In this document: piece after piece, positions 1 through 8,860 of the stretch
Numbering within the stretch: the first letter of the stretch is position 1
Layout: the number at the start of each line of letters is the position of its first letter
The notes under the pieces: model-generated
Told to the model about the DNA's origin: nothing
Databases searched by the model: none
The model's input: the letters and a program-made list of their open reading frames with translations, nothing else
Made by a program: the position numbers and the translations under genes
Source of the DNA: Gimesia sp.
Lineage (GTDB): Bacteria; Planctomycetota; Planctomycetia; Planctomycetales; Planctomycetaceae
NCBI RefSeq assembly: GCF_040219335.1
Contig: NZ_JAVJSQ010000045.1
Coordinates: forward strand, 1 to 40,241
Direction: 5' to 3'
Length of the DNA: 40,241 bases

Positions 1-238
1 CACACTGCTGGACGGCAGCCTGCTGGCCGGTTCCGGCAGCGACGCCTTTGGTCAGATGGATCTGCTGACAGTCGTAATGCACGAGCTGGGTCACACGCTG
101 GGTCTGGAAGATCTGGACTCAGACGGTACCCTGATGAGCGATTCGCTGGACGTCTCCGAACGTCGCCTGCCGAGTGCAGACGATCTCGACGACTTCTTCA
201 GCGGCATCGCCGGCGGAGACAACCCGCTGCTGGACTGA
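1..238 (+). CDS. C-terminal fragment of a surface protein with a metzincin-like zinc motif (5' end outside window)
   Basis: The reading frame is open from base 2 to the TGA at 236-238, so only the last 78 residues are seen. They contain HELGHTLGLED, a metzincin-type HExxHxxGxxD site whose third ligand is Asp instead of the usual His (Asp is used by snapalysin-like enzymes). A Leu-Met pair follows at the place of the Met-turn. The tail aligns by eye with the last ~80 residues of the giant protein ending at 8776: both have an Asp-Leu-(L/W)-T-V-(V/I) lead-in, the zinc motif, an LM(S/A)(D/E)(S/T)LD stretch and a final FF(S/G) segment. The two genes are therefore tandem paralogues, at least at their C-termini. 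Whether this tail is an active protease or a degenerate module cannot be told. The upstream domains are not visible. Confidence 0.85.
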   Translation, partial: TLLDGSLLAGSGSDAFGQMDLLTVVMHELGHTLGLEDLDSDGTLMSDSLDVSERRLPSADDLDDFFSGIAGGDNPLLD

Positions 239-268
239 TTAAAACAGTCCCGCTACAAACAGTCCCGA

Positions 269-308
269 CAGTCCCCCGGAAACCCAAGGTTTCCGGGGGA
301 CTGTTTTT
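269..308 (+). terminator. Strong intrinsic terminator
   Basis: A perfect 16-bp stem (269-284 with 288-303) encloses a 3-nt loop and is followed by TTTTT at 304-308. It lies 30 bp after the stop of the upstream gene fragment and isolates it from the giant gene downstream. The approach (244-270) carries repeated AACAGTCCCG-like copies of the stem's left arm. Confidence 0.95.
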
Positions 309-604
309 ATTGGTGTGGGGGATAGCCGTGCTGAATTATCTGACGTCACAAATTGTGATCGTGCAGTAAAGCACTGCTGCCAGGAAACGGATCTGCTTTA
401 ATCATCCGTTCGTCTGTTTTTCTCATTGTTTTATGACTTGTAAATCATGTATGTTAAGTTATTGAAACCAATGTCAGATATTCAATCTGCATGGAGAGAC
501 AGGGCCCATCAGGTTCGCGACCTGGCACATCATCAATACAGGGAAAATCCCATCAGGGAATCTACGGGGCTATCCTCTATACATTGCAGAGCGGAGTGAA
601 TGAG
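309..604 (+). other. Intergenic leader before the giant surface-protein gene
   Basis: With the terminator, about 366 bases without a credible gene. Visible elements are a 13-bp palindrome TCACAAATTGTGA at 346-358, a short hairpin GCAGT-N5-ACTGC at 363-377, and an AT-rich stretch (420-480) with a weak promoter-like TTGTTT (426-431) and TATGTT (450-455), 18 bp apart. A small hairpin CAGGT-N5-ACCTG lies at 510-524. The frame of the next gene extends up to an ATG at 491, but that ATG has no ribosome site. The segment 491-604 is therefore treated as 5' UTR. Confidence 0.4.
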
Positions 605-3600
605 ATGTTTCTGACCCACTGGCTGCAGGCGATTTCAGCGCGTTCATCTACTCGCCCGTCAGTTCGCCGCCGTCATCGCCGGAACTTACGTCAGACAGTG
701 ACTGATTCTTCTGCCCGGCAGATCCATTGCATTGAGCTACTGGAAGACCGAACTCTCTTGACCAGTCTGTTTCAGGGGGAACTTCTACCTGATGCTGCAC
801 TCGCTCCTTTAGATACGGATCAGTCAGGTTCCGCGGTTGCGGTTTCCGGGGGCTGGCTGGTAGTAGGCACCCCCAATGCAGATCCAGCGGGAATCGATAA
901 TGCGGGAGCCGTCACCCTGTATACCCGCAATGACTCAGGGACGCCCGCAGATCAGACCGATGACAGCTGGGACTATCATTCGACGCTCGTTTCACCTCGT
1001 GCAGATAATACAGACCAGGATCTGTTCGGAACGTCGGTCGCCATTGATGGTGATACACTGCTGATCGGTGCGATCGGAGCAGACGAGGGAGATACCTTTG
1101 GTTCGGCCTATCTTTTCAGACGTAATGAACAGGGGACTGCCTCAAATCTGAGTGATGATACCTGGGACGCGCTGGCGACCCTCGCGCGTCCTGTAGCATT
1201 GGCGAACGATGCGGCGGAAGACTTTGGACTGGCTGTGGACCTCAAAGGCAATACTGCTGTAGTGGGGGCACAACTGGATTCGTATGGGGCTGCTGCGTCG
1301 TCAGGTGCCGTCTATGTCTTCACGACAGACGATGATTGGGCGACGTTCTCCGTCGATCAACTGAAAGCCGGTGATGCTTCTGCTGATGCCTGGCTGGGGT
1401 CAGCCGTGGCGATCAGTCAGGATGAAACGACTATCATCGCAGGTGCGGTGCAGGACCAGGGCAAGGGAGCCGCTTATCTGTTCGAACGCAGTACGAATGG
1501 TGCAGGCGTTGCGGATGATACCTGGGGAGAGATCAAGAAACTGTCGGGAACCACCGGTTCCGATCTGGGCAGCGCTGTTGATATTGATGATCGCTATGCC
1601 GCCGTTGGTGCAGCCGGCGATACGTATGGTGGATCGGTGTCGATTCTGGACGGCGCACAAAACTGGAATATCGTCGAGAAACTGCGTGCCAGCGAATATC
1701 CCAATTCGACGGACTCAGGTGGATTCGGAGCGGCTGTCTCCATTGCCGATATGAGCCTGGTCGTGGGAGATCCTCTGAGCAATGGGAGCACTGGGGCGGC
1801 ATACCTGTTTGAGGGTTCGTTCAGCTGGAGTACGGCTGTAGAGGAGTCACTGATTGCTGCCGATACTGAAACCGGCAGTAGCTATGGTTCCGCGATCGCC
1901 ATTGACGGAGAGACAATTGTCAGTGGTGCACCGCTGCACGACCATGGTGCAACCGATACCGGTAGCGCCTATGTATTTGGTTTTCCTCCCGTGATTGACT
2001 TTATTACCCAGATCGTGAATGGCGATTTGCTGATCGATCATCAGACGGTCTCCGATTCGATCCTGTCGATGACGATCAGTGGGGGGCAGCTGATCGTGAG
2101 CGTGGTTGACAATCTGATCACAGCGCCGGTTGGCGGAGAACAGATCGATGCGCAGACGATTGCCGTGTCGTTATCCATGCTGACGGGCAGCACCATTTAT
2201 CTGACAGGGGGAGCAGGAAACGAACAGGTCACCCTGGATACATCCCTCGCTGCAGCTGGACTTAGAATTGACTACGATGGCGATGATGGCTCGGGTGATG
2301 ATACGATTATCCTGAGCGGGGCTGCAGACTCCCTTTCCTCCTGGATGGGGGGATCTCAATCAGGCTGGGTGCGTTTGAATGAATTCGACCTGGATTTTCT
2401 ATCCTACTCCCGGCAGGATCAGATGATCTGGGATGTGGCGACGGTCCACCTGGATCTGAATTATGACAATGACACACAGACGATTGATTTTAACGCGGAT
2501 GCAAGTGGTGGATTTCAGGTGATCTCCGGTTCCGGTCCGGAATTGAGGGTCTTGCAGGTTCCTTCCACAACCCTGACCTTGAACAGCGGTGCCGGGCTGG
2601 ATTATGTCAACATCAATTCCGTGGGACAGGATGCGACTGCCGACCTGATCATTACCGAAACGCGCGGCGATGACTGGGTTGAATTCGGAAACTCGCTTGA
2701 CCTGGGCAGTGGTGATCTGGAGCTGCACGTCAATCGAGCCACTTTTGGTGAGAGTATCACGACCACCGGAAACGTACATATCGAAGCCGCTTCGATTTTT
2801 ACAGATAGCACAACTCCGCTGAATACCGGCGGTGGAAATATTTACTTTGAGTCGACTGGTCTCAACCTGGGCGAGATCATCACGACAGGAGATGTCTGGA
2901 TCGATGCCAGCGCTTCCATTATCGATACTAATGGCTCCAGTAATAACATTACGGCTGCACGGGCAGTGATCCTGAGTGGATCTTCGACGAATTCAATGGA
3001 GACTCAGGTGGGTTATCTCGAGGTTGCCACTGTAGGCTTTGTGCAGGTTCAAAACACAGGGGACCTCGTGATCGGGGATGCGGGTGACCTGACCGGGATT
3101 TACGCCAGGGACAGTACCATTTATGTCAATACAACGGGTTCACTGGATGTCCGGGAATCGATTCAGACGGGGACCTCACTCAGTCTCTACGCCGGCGGGG
3201 ATATTATCATTCGGGCTGGCGTGATTGTGAAATCGGAGGACAGTTCGTTTGGTGTGAGCCTCGTTGCAGACGATGATATTCTGGTGGAAGAAGGAGCCCA
3301 GTTGATCGCGCTGACCGGTGGCGTGGGACTGGAAGCTAAGAACATGGTCGCGGACAATGCGAATATTGCCGTCGCACTGTGGGGACAGACTCATTCTGCA
3401 GACGGCACCGCCGTTTATGGCGGCGTCAATTCAGATGCTTTTTACATCACTCCCAGTCTCGAGTCCGAAATTACCGTCAATGGGTTATCGCAGGCGAGTC
3501 CCGGTGACACGCTCTTTTATAATGAACCGATCGACGGAGCCTATCTTGATTACGACAGTGAGAATGCGCGGCTGGATTATGGAGGCGGATATCAGAGTAT

Positions 3601-6600
3601 CTATATCACAGGCATCGAAAACCTGGAAGCGGGATTCAGTGTGCCTGACCCCGCGCATCTGATGATCAAGGGGACTTCAGGCGACGATTTGCTGACCATT
3701 ACTGCCAGCGATAATAATTCTGGTTCCTACCAGTTGAACGCTGGTCCTGTCGTCAACTTTTTCAGTATCTCATCCCTGGAGTTCTACGGATTTGAAGGGG
3801 ACGATCAGCTGATCATCAACAATCCCTCGGGCGGCGTCTTTGTACTGGAGAATGGAATCTACTTTGACGGCGGTGAGGGTGGAGAGACCAGTGGCGACCG
3901 TCTGGAAATATCAGGCGGCGTTGCAGTCGCGGAAACGCATCATTTTCTGGATGAAAGTCAGGGACGGGTCTTCTTTAATGCCGACACCCGACCCGCGATT
4001 CAGTACGCCGGACTGGAACAGCCCCTGGATTCGACAGTGAGCGTGGATCGACTCTCGCTTAGTTTCAGTGGTGTCAGCACCCTGAGTGAAGCTGGAGTCG
4101 ACGAACTGACCTATGAGTCGGATGTCAGTCAACTGGGGACCTTCCTGAATCCTTCCTTGAGTCTGACGGTCAACAGCGGGAACTGGAACAGCGGACTCAC
4201 TTCCGAGATTACGATCGATTCTCTGGGAGGGAATTTCAGCGCCGATCTAAATCTGGGGCAGGGGGTAGGGACAGAAACGGTTTCCCTCGGAGCTGGTCTG
4301 GATCTGGATCAGGGAAATCTGCTCAGTCTGGCTGATACGACACGAATCACTGGCGCCATTATTCTGGATGGTGATGTCGAAGTTGTCTCCAGTATTTTGA
4401 GTTTCACCACCTCTGACAGCAGTATCGACGCGGGTTCGGGGAATATTCATCTTGAATCCTCAACCTCCTGGTCAACGGGCCAGCTGACGACCACCGGTGA
4501 TGTGAACTTGATCGCGGGCAATGGTCATCTGAGCCTGCTGAATTCCACTGTGAACTCGATTACCGCAGGACTGCTGGAGCTTACTGCCGAACAGGGATCG
4601 ATCCTTAACATGACAACCGACGTCGATCAGTTAGTCGCGGCGGCGAAAGGAGTCGTCAGAGTCAGGAATACGGGGGATCTGATTCTCGGTTCCGCAGCTG
4701 CTCAGACCGCCTGGAAAGGGATTCGTTCTGCCACCAGCATTATCGATATAGAGAGTGAGGGGGGCATCGATATCCACGAGTCGCTGTCTGCCGGGATAGG
4801 AATATTACTGGCCAGTGTGGATGGCGATCCGGGCAGCCTGGCGGATGACCTGACTGTTCGGTCTGGTGTAAAAATCGAAGTAGCTAACGGGTCCATCACA
4901 TTTAATACCGCAGATGATATTCTCATCGAGGCCGGAGCACAGCTCGTGGCTGGGAACTCGTCGATCGCGTTAAATCTAAGCTCTATTACCACTGACTTTC
5001 AGGGGGGCGAACTGGCACTGTTCGGTCAGCTCTCAGCGGTGAATGGCGCTCAACTGACCGGGAGTGTGTTCGCAGATACGTTTCATCTCTCTGCCAGTTC
5101 TGCGACGGAGATTACCGTCAATGGAGAGAGTCCTGCTGCACCAACTTCCCCTGCTGATTCGCTCTATTATTACTCATCACCGGGAGCCGTTCCCGAAGTG
5201 ACCCCCAGTGGTACTGACAGTGGGACCATTTCGTTTACCGGCGGACTGGAAACGATTAATTATTCCGAGATGGAAGATGTCAACCTGCAGGGGGGGCTCT
5301 GGGTAGAAGGTACTGAGGGCGATGATGAGTTGACGGTCTTAGCGACGGGACCTGACAGTGGTACTTTTCAATTCAACGGCGGCTCTGTTGTCAGTTTTAC
5401 CTCTTTGACACAACTGGTCTTTGCAGGGGGGGAAGGGGATGACCTCCTGAGTATTCACAACCCGGATGGCGGTCTGTTTACTCCAGCTGAGGGGATTCTG
5501 TTTGACGGAGGTTCCGGGGGAGAGACCAGCGGCGATGCACTGGAAATTCTGGGCGGGGCCGCCTCGACGGTTGAGCATCGATTCATCGATGAGAGTTCCG
5601 GCAGCATTCTCTACAATGGCAGTGCCACGCAGACAATCACCTATACCGGGCTGGAACCGATTCTGGATACGATTGAAACGCAAAACCGGAGCTTCAGCTT
5701 TACCGGAGCGGATGAGACGATTACGTTGTCTGATGACGGTGTGGCTGGGGACAGTCTTTCAATGATTGATTCTACCCTGGGGGAATCGGTCACGTTTCTC
5801 AATCCTGCGAATGTACTGGCGATTCAGACCCAGGCCGCTGGCGGTACCGGTGTGGATACCGTCGATCTCAATGGTCTAGACAGTAACTTCAGTGCTGACC
5901 TGTTTGTGACTCCAGGCAGTGATGATGCGGTCAATGTCGGCAATCTGGATCTGGGGGCCGGCGATCTGACGCTCTCGGGAATCGTGAGTTTCAATGGCGC
6001 CTTTACCACGACGGGAGGTGTGATTGGCGAATCCGCCGGCGATCTGACATTTGCAGCCGGAGGCAGTCTCAGTGCAGGAGTGGATAGTGTTGAGCTGTTC
6101 GCAGAGTCGAATCTGTATCTGGGGTCGATTACGACGCCGAACCAGATTCAACTGACAGCGAGCAACGGTTCAATTATCGATGCCAACGGTGCTGCGGAAA
6201 ATCTGAATGGATACCTGGTGACGCTGATTGCCTCCGGTGGGATTGGTGCAGGGGATGCGCTGGAATCGAGTATCGTGGGTCTGCAGGCGAATTCCGGTGG
6301 AGGATTCTCACTGGAGAATACCGGTATGCTGTTTCTTGGTTTCTCTGGTGGGATCGACGGCGTAACGACGAACGGAACGACCCGCATTACTTCGACTGAC
6401 AACATGACAGTCTACGAATCGGTGACTGTCGCGGGAGGTTTGCTGCAGCTGGAAAATACCGGTGGAGATTTTCTCCTGCAGAACTCTGCTACTATTTCGA
6501 ATACGGGAGCCTCCGGTATCGACATTGATTCGGCCGGGAGTATCACTTTGGTCGAGGGGACGCGGATTGAGAGTAGTGGAGCGGGCCTGATCGACGTGCA

Positions 6601-8776
6601 ATCAGTCAACGATCTGTTCGTCGCGAACCTGAAAACCTCCGGTACAGTGCAACTGACTTCAACAGCGGGTGCCATTCGCGATAATCTCCCCGGTGAAGGC
6701 CCCCTGGTTGAAAGTGAGACGTTGATATTACAGGCCGCAACCGGCATCGGCGGTGCAGGGACTCTGGACCTGGATACCGAAGTCAACAGCATCACTGCCC
6801 ACGCAACCCAGGGACCGATCATGATCGACAATTTTGGTGAACTGTTTGTGCAGCTTCCCGAGTTACTCGATCTGGTGCTTGATGAGGATGCGCTGGAGCA
6901 GACCATCGATCTGTCTCAGATCACGACCGCGGGGGGAAATTCTCAGCCGTTAACAGTGGTCGCACAGAGTAGTCAGCCTTCGCTGATCCCAGACCCGCAG
7001 GTGAACTTTGCCGTGGCTGATACGACCGCCGACCTGGTATTTACGCCGATCGCGAATCAGAGTGGAGTTGCGACAATCACGCTTGTCATATCTGACGGAG
7101 GCACCGATTATTCCACAGAGACGACCGGCGATAACCGCACGATTTACCTCACGTTCGATGTGACGGTCAACTCTCTGAATGACGACCCTGAACTGGATTC
7201 TGTCCCTGATCTGTTACTGCTCAAAAATGCGTCCGAGCAGACGGTGAACCTGAGCGGTATTTCTGCGGGAGGAGGCGAAGCACAGCCGATACGCGTGACA
7301 GCTCAGAGTAGCTTACCAGGGCTGATTGCAGATCCCGTGGTGAATTACTCCTCTGACGATGCGACCGGCAGCCTGGTCTTTACCCCGATCGCTGACCAGA
7401 CTGGAACAGCGACGATCACTGTCACCGTCGAAGATGGGGGCCTGGACAAAAATCTGTTGACGACGGAAGACAATGCCACGATCACGCGAACCTTTGATGT
7501 CGTCGTGCAGGAATTCGAAACACTCTCGATGCGAGTGGTCGAAACGCCCACCTCGGTCGATAGCCAGGGGGAAGCGGCGACACTCCCGGATCACCAGAAT
7601 GGGATCAGTGAGTGGAAAACCTACTGGGTGGAATTCTGGGTGAATACCATTGATGTTGCCAGCCTGGGGATTGAGACGGTCTCGCTTGATCTGAATTATC
7701 AGACTGATTTTACTACCGCGACGGACATTGAATACGGTACTGCGTTTTCCCAAAACCAGACCGGGACGATCGATGATCTGACTGGTCAGGTTGCCAGTCT
7801 CTCTGCGACCGTTGATACGAACGATCTGGGTATCGACGGGCAGCTGTTGTTTGCCCGGATCCGCTTTGATTCACTTGCCGATGATCAGGTACTGCTGGAC
7901 CTGGAGGGGCAAAGTATCGGGCCGCATGACCTGGGACTGCAGATACATTCTCCACAGATCACGCTGGGAAGTGGACGCATCAGCCAGACGCCGATCATCG
8001 ATTCCCCCGGCGCCTCTATCTGGGCGAATCCCTACGATCTGAATGATGATGACCGGATCAGTTTTCGAGATCTGCTGCTGTTTGCGAGCGTGTATAACAG
8101 TGTGCCCGCAGAATCCAGTTCGGAATACGCCTGGTTCAGTGACATCAATCAGAATCAGCGGGTGGATTTCAAGGACCTGATCTTTCTGGCCTCGAATTAC
8201 AACAAGACAAAACTATCACAGACAAATATTATCTACCCGACTAATTATCCGGATGCCTGGAATCAGAATTTACAGGTTGCGCTCGTCCCTCAGACCACTC
8301 CAGAGGCTGCTCCATTGACTCAGTCGCAGGCGGATACGATGTTGCAGACCGCTGTTCTGGAAGTCAGCCCGACTGTTTCAAGTGCAGAGCAACAGAAGCT
8401 GGTGGATGTCAAAGTGGAAGTAGTCGATCTGGAAGGGAGTACGCTGGGACGGGTGGTCGGCGATACGATTTATATCGACGTGAATGCCGCCGGTTATGGC
8501 TGGTTTGTTGATATGACACCCCTGGATCACAGCGAGTATACCTACGACAGTCAGTTATCATTAATCGCATTACCGGGCAGTGAAGCTGCAGGTCTGATTG
8601 ATCTCTGGACGGTGATTCGTCACGAGCTGGGCCACCTGCTGGGGGCAGAGCATACCGACGAGGGGCTGATGGCAGAGACACTGGATCCGGGTGTGCGGAA
8701 ATTAGCTGAGTCGTATGCAGAGACCGATCAGTTCTTTGGTTCGCTGGAAGACGAGACCGAACTGCTTTCGTTTTAG
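605..8776 (+). CDS. Giant modular exported surface protein: FG-GAP propeller, large repeats, cadherin-like repeats, cohesin-like, dockerin, metzincin motif
   Basis: 2723 aa from ATG 605, chosen because GGAG lies 8 nt upstream; an in-frame ATG at 491 has no such site. The N-terminus is basic (RRRHRR at 21-26), then LEDRTLL at 46-52, the planctomycete export-associated motif of large surface proteins. Residues ~74-457 hold seven FG-GAP-like blades (pattern GSAVAI...VVGAP...GAAYLF), fitting one seven-bladed beta-propeller. Residues ~600-2088 are three divergent repeat units, the first two about 547 aa apart, rich in Gly-Asp-Asp and 'TTGDV' elements. Two cadherin-like repeats lie at ~2088-2305, a cohesin-like segment at ~2308-2457, and a two-loop dockerin at ~2475-2536 (DLNDDDRISFRDLL and DINQNQRVDFKDLI). 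The metzincin motif HELGHLLGAEH is at 2673-2683 with a Met-turn-like LM after it. Likely a calcium-dependent cell-surface or secreted adhesion/matrix protein; protease activity is unproven. Confidence 0.9.
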   Translation: MFLTHWLQAISARSSTRPSVRRRHRRNLRQTVTDSSARQIHCIELLEDRTLLTSLFQGELLPDAALAPLDTDQSGSAVAVSGGWLVVGTPNADPAGIDNAGAVTLYTRNDSGTPADQTDDSWDYHSTLVSPRADNTDQDLFGTSVAIDGDTLLIGAIGADEGDTFGSAYLFRRNEQGTASNLSDDTWDALATLARPVALANDAAEDFGLAVDLKGNTAVVGAQLDSYGAAASSGAVYVFTTDDDWATFSVDQLKAGDASADAWLGSAVAISQDETTIIAGAVQDQGKGAAYLFERSTNGAGVADDTWGEIKKLSGTTGSDLGSAVDIDDRYAAVGAAGDTYGGSVSILDGAQNWNIVEKLRASEYPNSTDSGGFGAAVSIADMSLVVGDPLSNGSTGAAYLFEGSFSWSTAVEESLIAADTETGSSYGSAIAIDGETIVSGAPLHDHGATDTGSAYVFGFPPVIDFITQIVNGDLLIDHQTVSDSILSMTISGGQLIVSVVDNLITAPVGGEQIDAQTIAVSLSMLTGSTIYLTGGAGNEQVTLDTSLAAAGLRIDYDGDDGSGDDTIILSGAADSLSSWMGGSQSGWVRLNEFDLDFLSYSRQDQMIWDVATVHLDLNYDNDTQTIDFNADASGGFQVISGSGPELRVLQVPSTTLTLNSGAGLDYVNINSVGQDATADLIITETRGDDWVEFGNSLDLGSGDLELHVNRATFGESITTTGNVHIEAASIFTDSTTPLNTGGGNIYFESTGLNLGEIITTGDVWIDASASIIDTNGSSNNITAARAVILSGSSTNSMETQVGYLEVATVGFVQVQNTGDLVIGDAGDLTGIYARDSTIYVNTTGSLDVRESIQTGTSLSLYAGGDIIIRAGVIVKSEDSSFGVSLVADDDILVEEGAQLIALTGGVGLEAKNMVADNANIAVALWGQTHSADGTAVYGGVNSDAFYITPSLESEITVNGLSQASPGDTLFYNEPIDGAYLDYDSENARLDYGGGYQSIYITGIENLEAGFSVPDPAHLMIKGTSGDDLLTITASDNNSGSYQLNAGPVVNFFSISSLEFYGFEGDDQLIINNPSGGVFVLENGIYFDGGEGGETSGDRLEISGGVAVAETHHFLDESQGRVFFNADTRPAIQYAGLEQPLDSTVSVDRLSLSFSGVSTLSEAGVDELTYESDVSQLGTFLNPSLSLTVNSGNWNSGLTSEITIDSLGGNFSADLNLGQGVGTETVSLGAGLDLDQGNLLSLADTTRITGAIILDGDVEVVSSILSFTTSDSSIDAGSGNIHLESSTSWSTGQLTTTGDVNLIAGNGHLSLLNSTVNSITAGLLELTAEQGSILNMTTDVDQLVAAAKGVVRVRNTGDLILGSAAAQTAWKGIRSATSIIDIESEGGIDIHESLSAGIGILLASVDGDPGSLADDLTVRSGVKIEVANGSITFNTADDILIEAGAQLVAGNSSIALNLSSITTDFQGGELALFGQLSAVNGAQLTGSVFADTFHLSASSATEITVNGESPAAPTSPADSLYYYSSPGAVPEVTPSGTDSGTISFTGGLETINYSEMEDVNLQGGLWVEGTEGDDELTVLATGPDSGTFQFNGGSVVSFTSLTQLVFAGGEGDDLLSIHNPDGGLFTPAEGILFDGGSGGETSGDALEILGGAASTVEHRFIDESSGSILYNGSATQTITYTGLEPILDTIETQNRSFSFTGADETITLSDDGVAGDSLSMIDSTLGESVTFLNPANVLAIQTQAAGGTGVDTVDLNGLDSNFSADLFVTPGSDDAVNVGNLDLGAGDLTLSGIVSFNGAFTTTGGVIGESAGDLTFAAGGSLSAGVDSVELFAESNLYLGSITTPNQIQLTASNGSIIDANGAAENLNGYLVTLIASGGIGAGDALESSIVGLQANSGGGFSLENTGMLFLGFSGGIDGVTTNGTTRITSTDNMTVYESVTVAGGLLQLENTGGDFLLQNSATISNTGASGIDIDSAGSITLVEGTRIESSGAGLIDVQSVNDLFVANLKTSGTVQLTSTAGAIRDNLPGEGPLVESETLILQAATGIGGAGTLDLDTEVNSITAHATQGPIMIDNFGELFVQLPELLDLVLDEDALEQTIDLSQITTAGGNSQPLTVVAQSSQPSLIPDPQVNFAVADTTADLVFTPIANQSGVATITLVISDGGTDYSTETTGDNRTIYLTFDVTVNSLNDDPELDSVPDLLLLKNASEQTVNLSGISAGGGEAQPIRVTAQSSLPGLIADPVVNYSSDDATGSLVFTPIADQTGTATITVTVEDGGLDKNLLTTEDNATITRTFDVVVQEFETLSMRVVETPTSVDSQGEAATLPDHQNGISEWKTYWVEFWVNTIDVASLGIETVSLDLNYQTDFTTATDIEYGTAFSQNQTGTIDDLTGQVASLSATVDTNDLGIDGQLLFARIRFDSLADDQVLLDLEGQSIGPHDLGLQIHSPQITLGSGRISQTPIIDSPGASIWANPYDLNDDDRISFRDLLLFASVYNSVPAESSSEYAWFSDINQNQRVDFKDLIFLASNYNKTKLSQTNIIYPTNYPDAWNQNLQVALVPQTTPEAAPLTQSQADTMLQTAVLEVSPTVSSAEQQKLVDVKVEVVDLEGSTLGRVVGDTIYIDVNAAGYGWFVDMTPLDHSEYTYDSQLSLIALPGSEAAGLIDLWTVIRHELGHLLGAEHTDEGLMAETLDPGVRKLAESYAETDQFFGSLEDETELLSF
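2403..6870 (+). repeat. Three long tandem protein-coding repeats inside the giant gene
   Basis: Unit boundaries are roughly 2403-4043, 4044-5684 and 5685-6870 (the third is shorter). Units 1 and 2 share blocks such as SEITVNG/ATEITVNG (ATTACCGTCAATGG at 3470 and 5111, 1641 bp apart) and G(T)xGDD(L/E)LT followed by FDGGxGGETSGDxLEI. Units 2 and 3 share an opening with FLNP and a following NFSADL block. The repeats are diverged at DNA level, so this is an old duplication, not a recent slippage array. Confidence 0.8.
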
Positions 8777-8860
8777 CATTCCCCCGGTGAGAGCTGTAGA
8801 AACTTTACTGGAACCCTGTTTGTCAGGGGGCGATCATCCTTCTGGACCCGGTGTCACTGA

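Noticed and set aside
346..358. TCACAAATTGTGA palindrome as a CRP/FNR site
   Set aside because: The half-sites are in the opposite order to the CRP consensus (TGTGA-N6-TCACA), so no named regulator is claimed.
491..604. Upstream ATG giving 38 extra residues to the giant surface protein
   Set aside because: No ribosome site before 491, while GGAG sits 8 nt before ATG 605; the extra residues do not look like part of the LEDRTLL-type leader.
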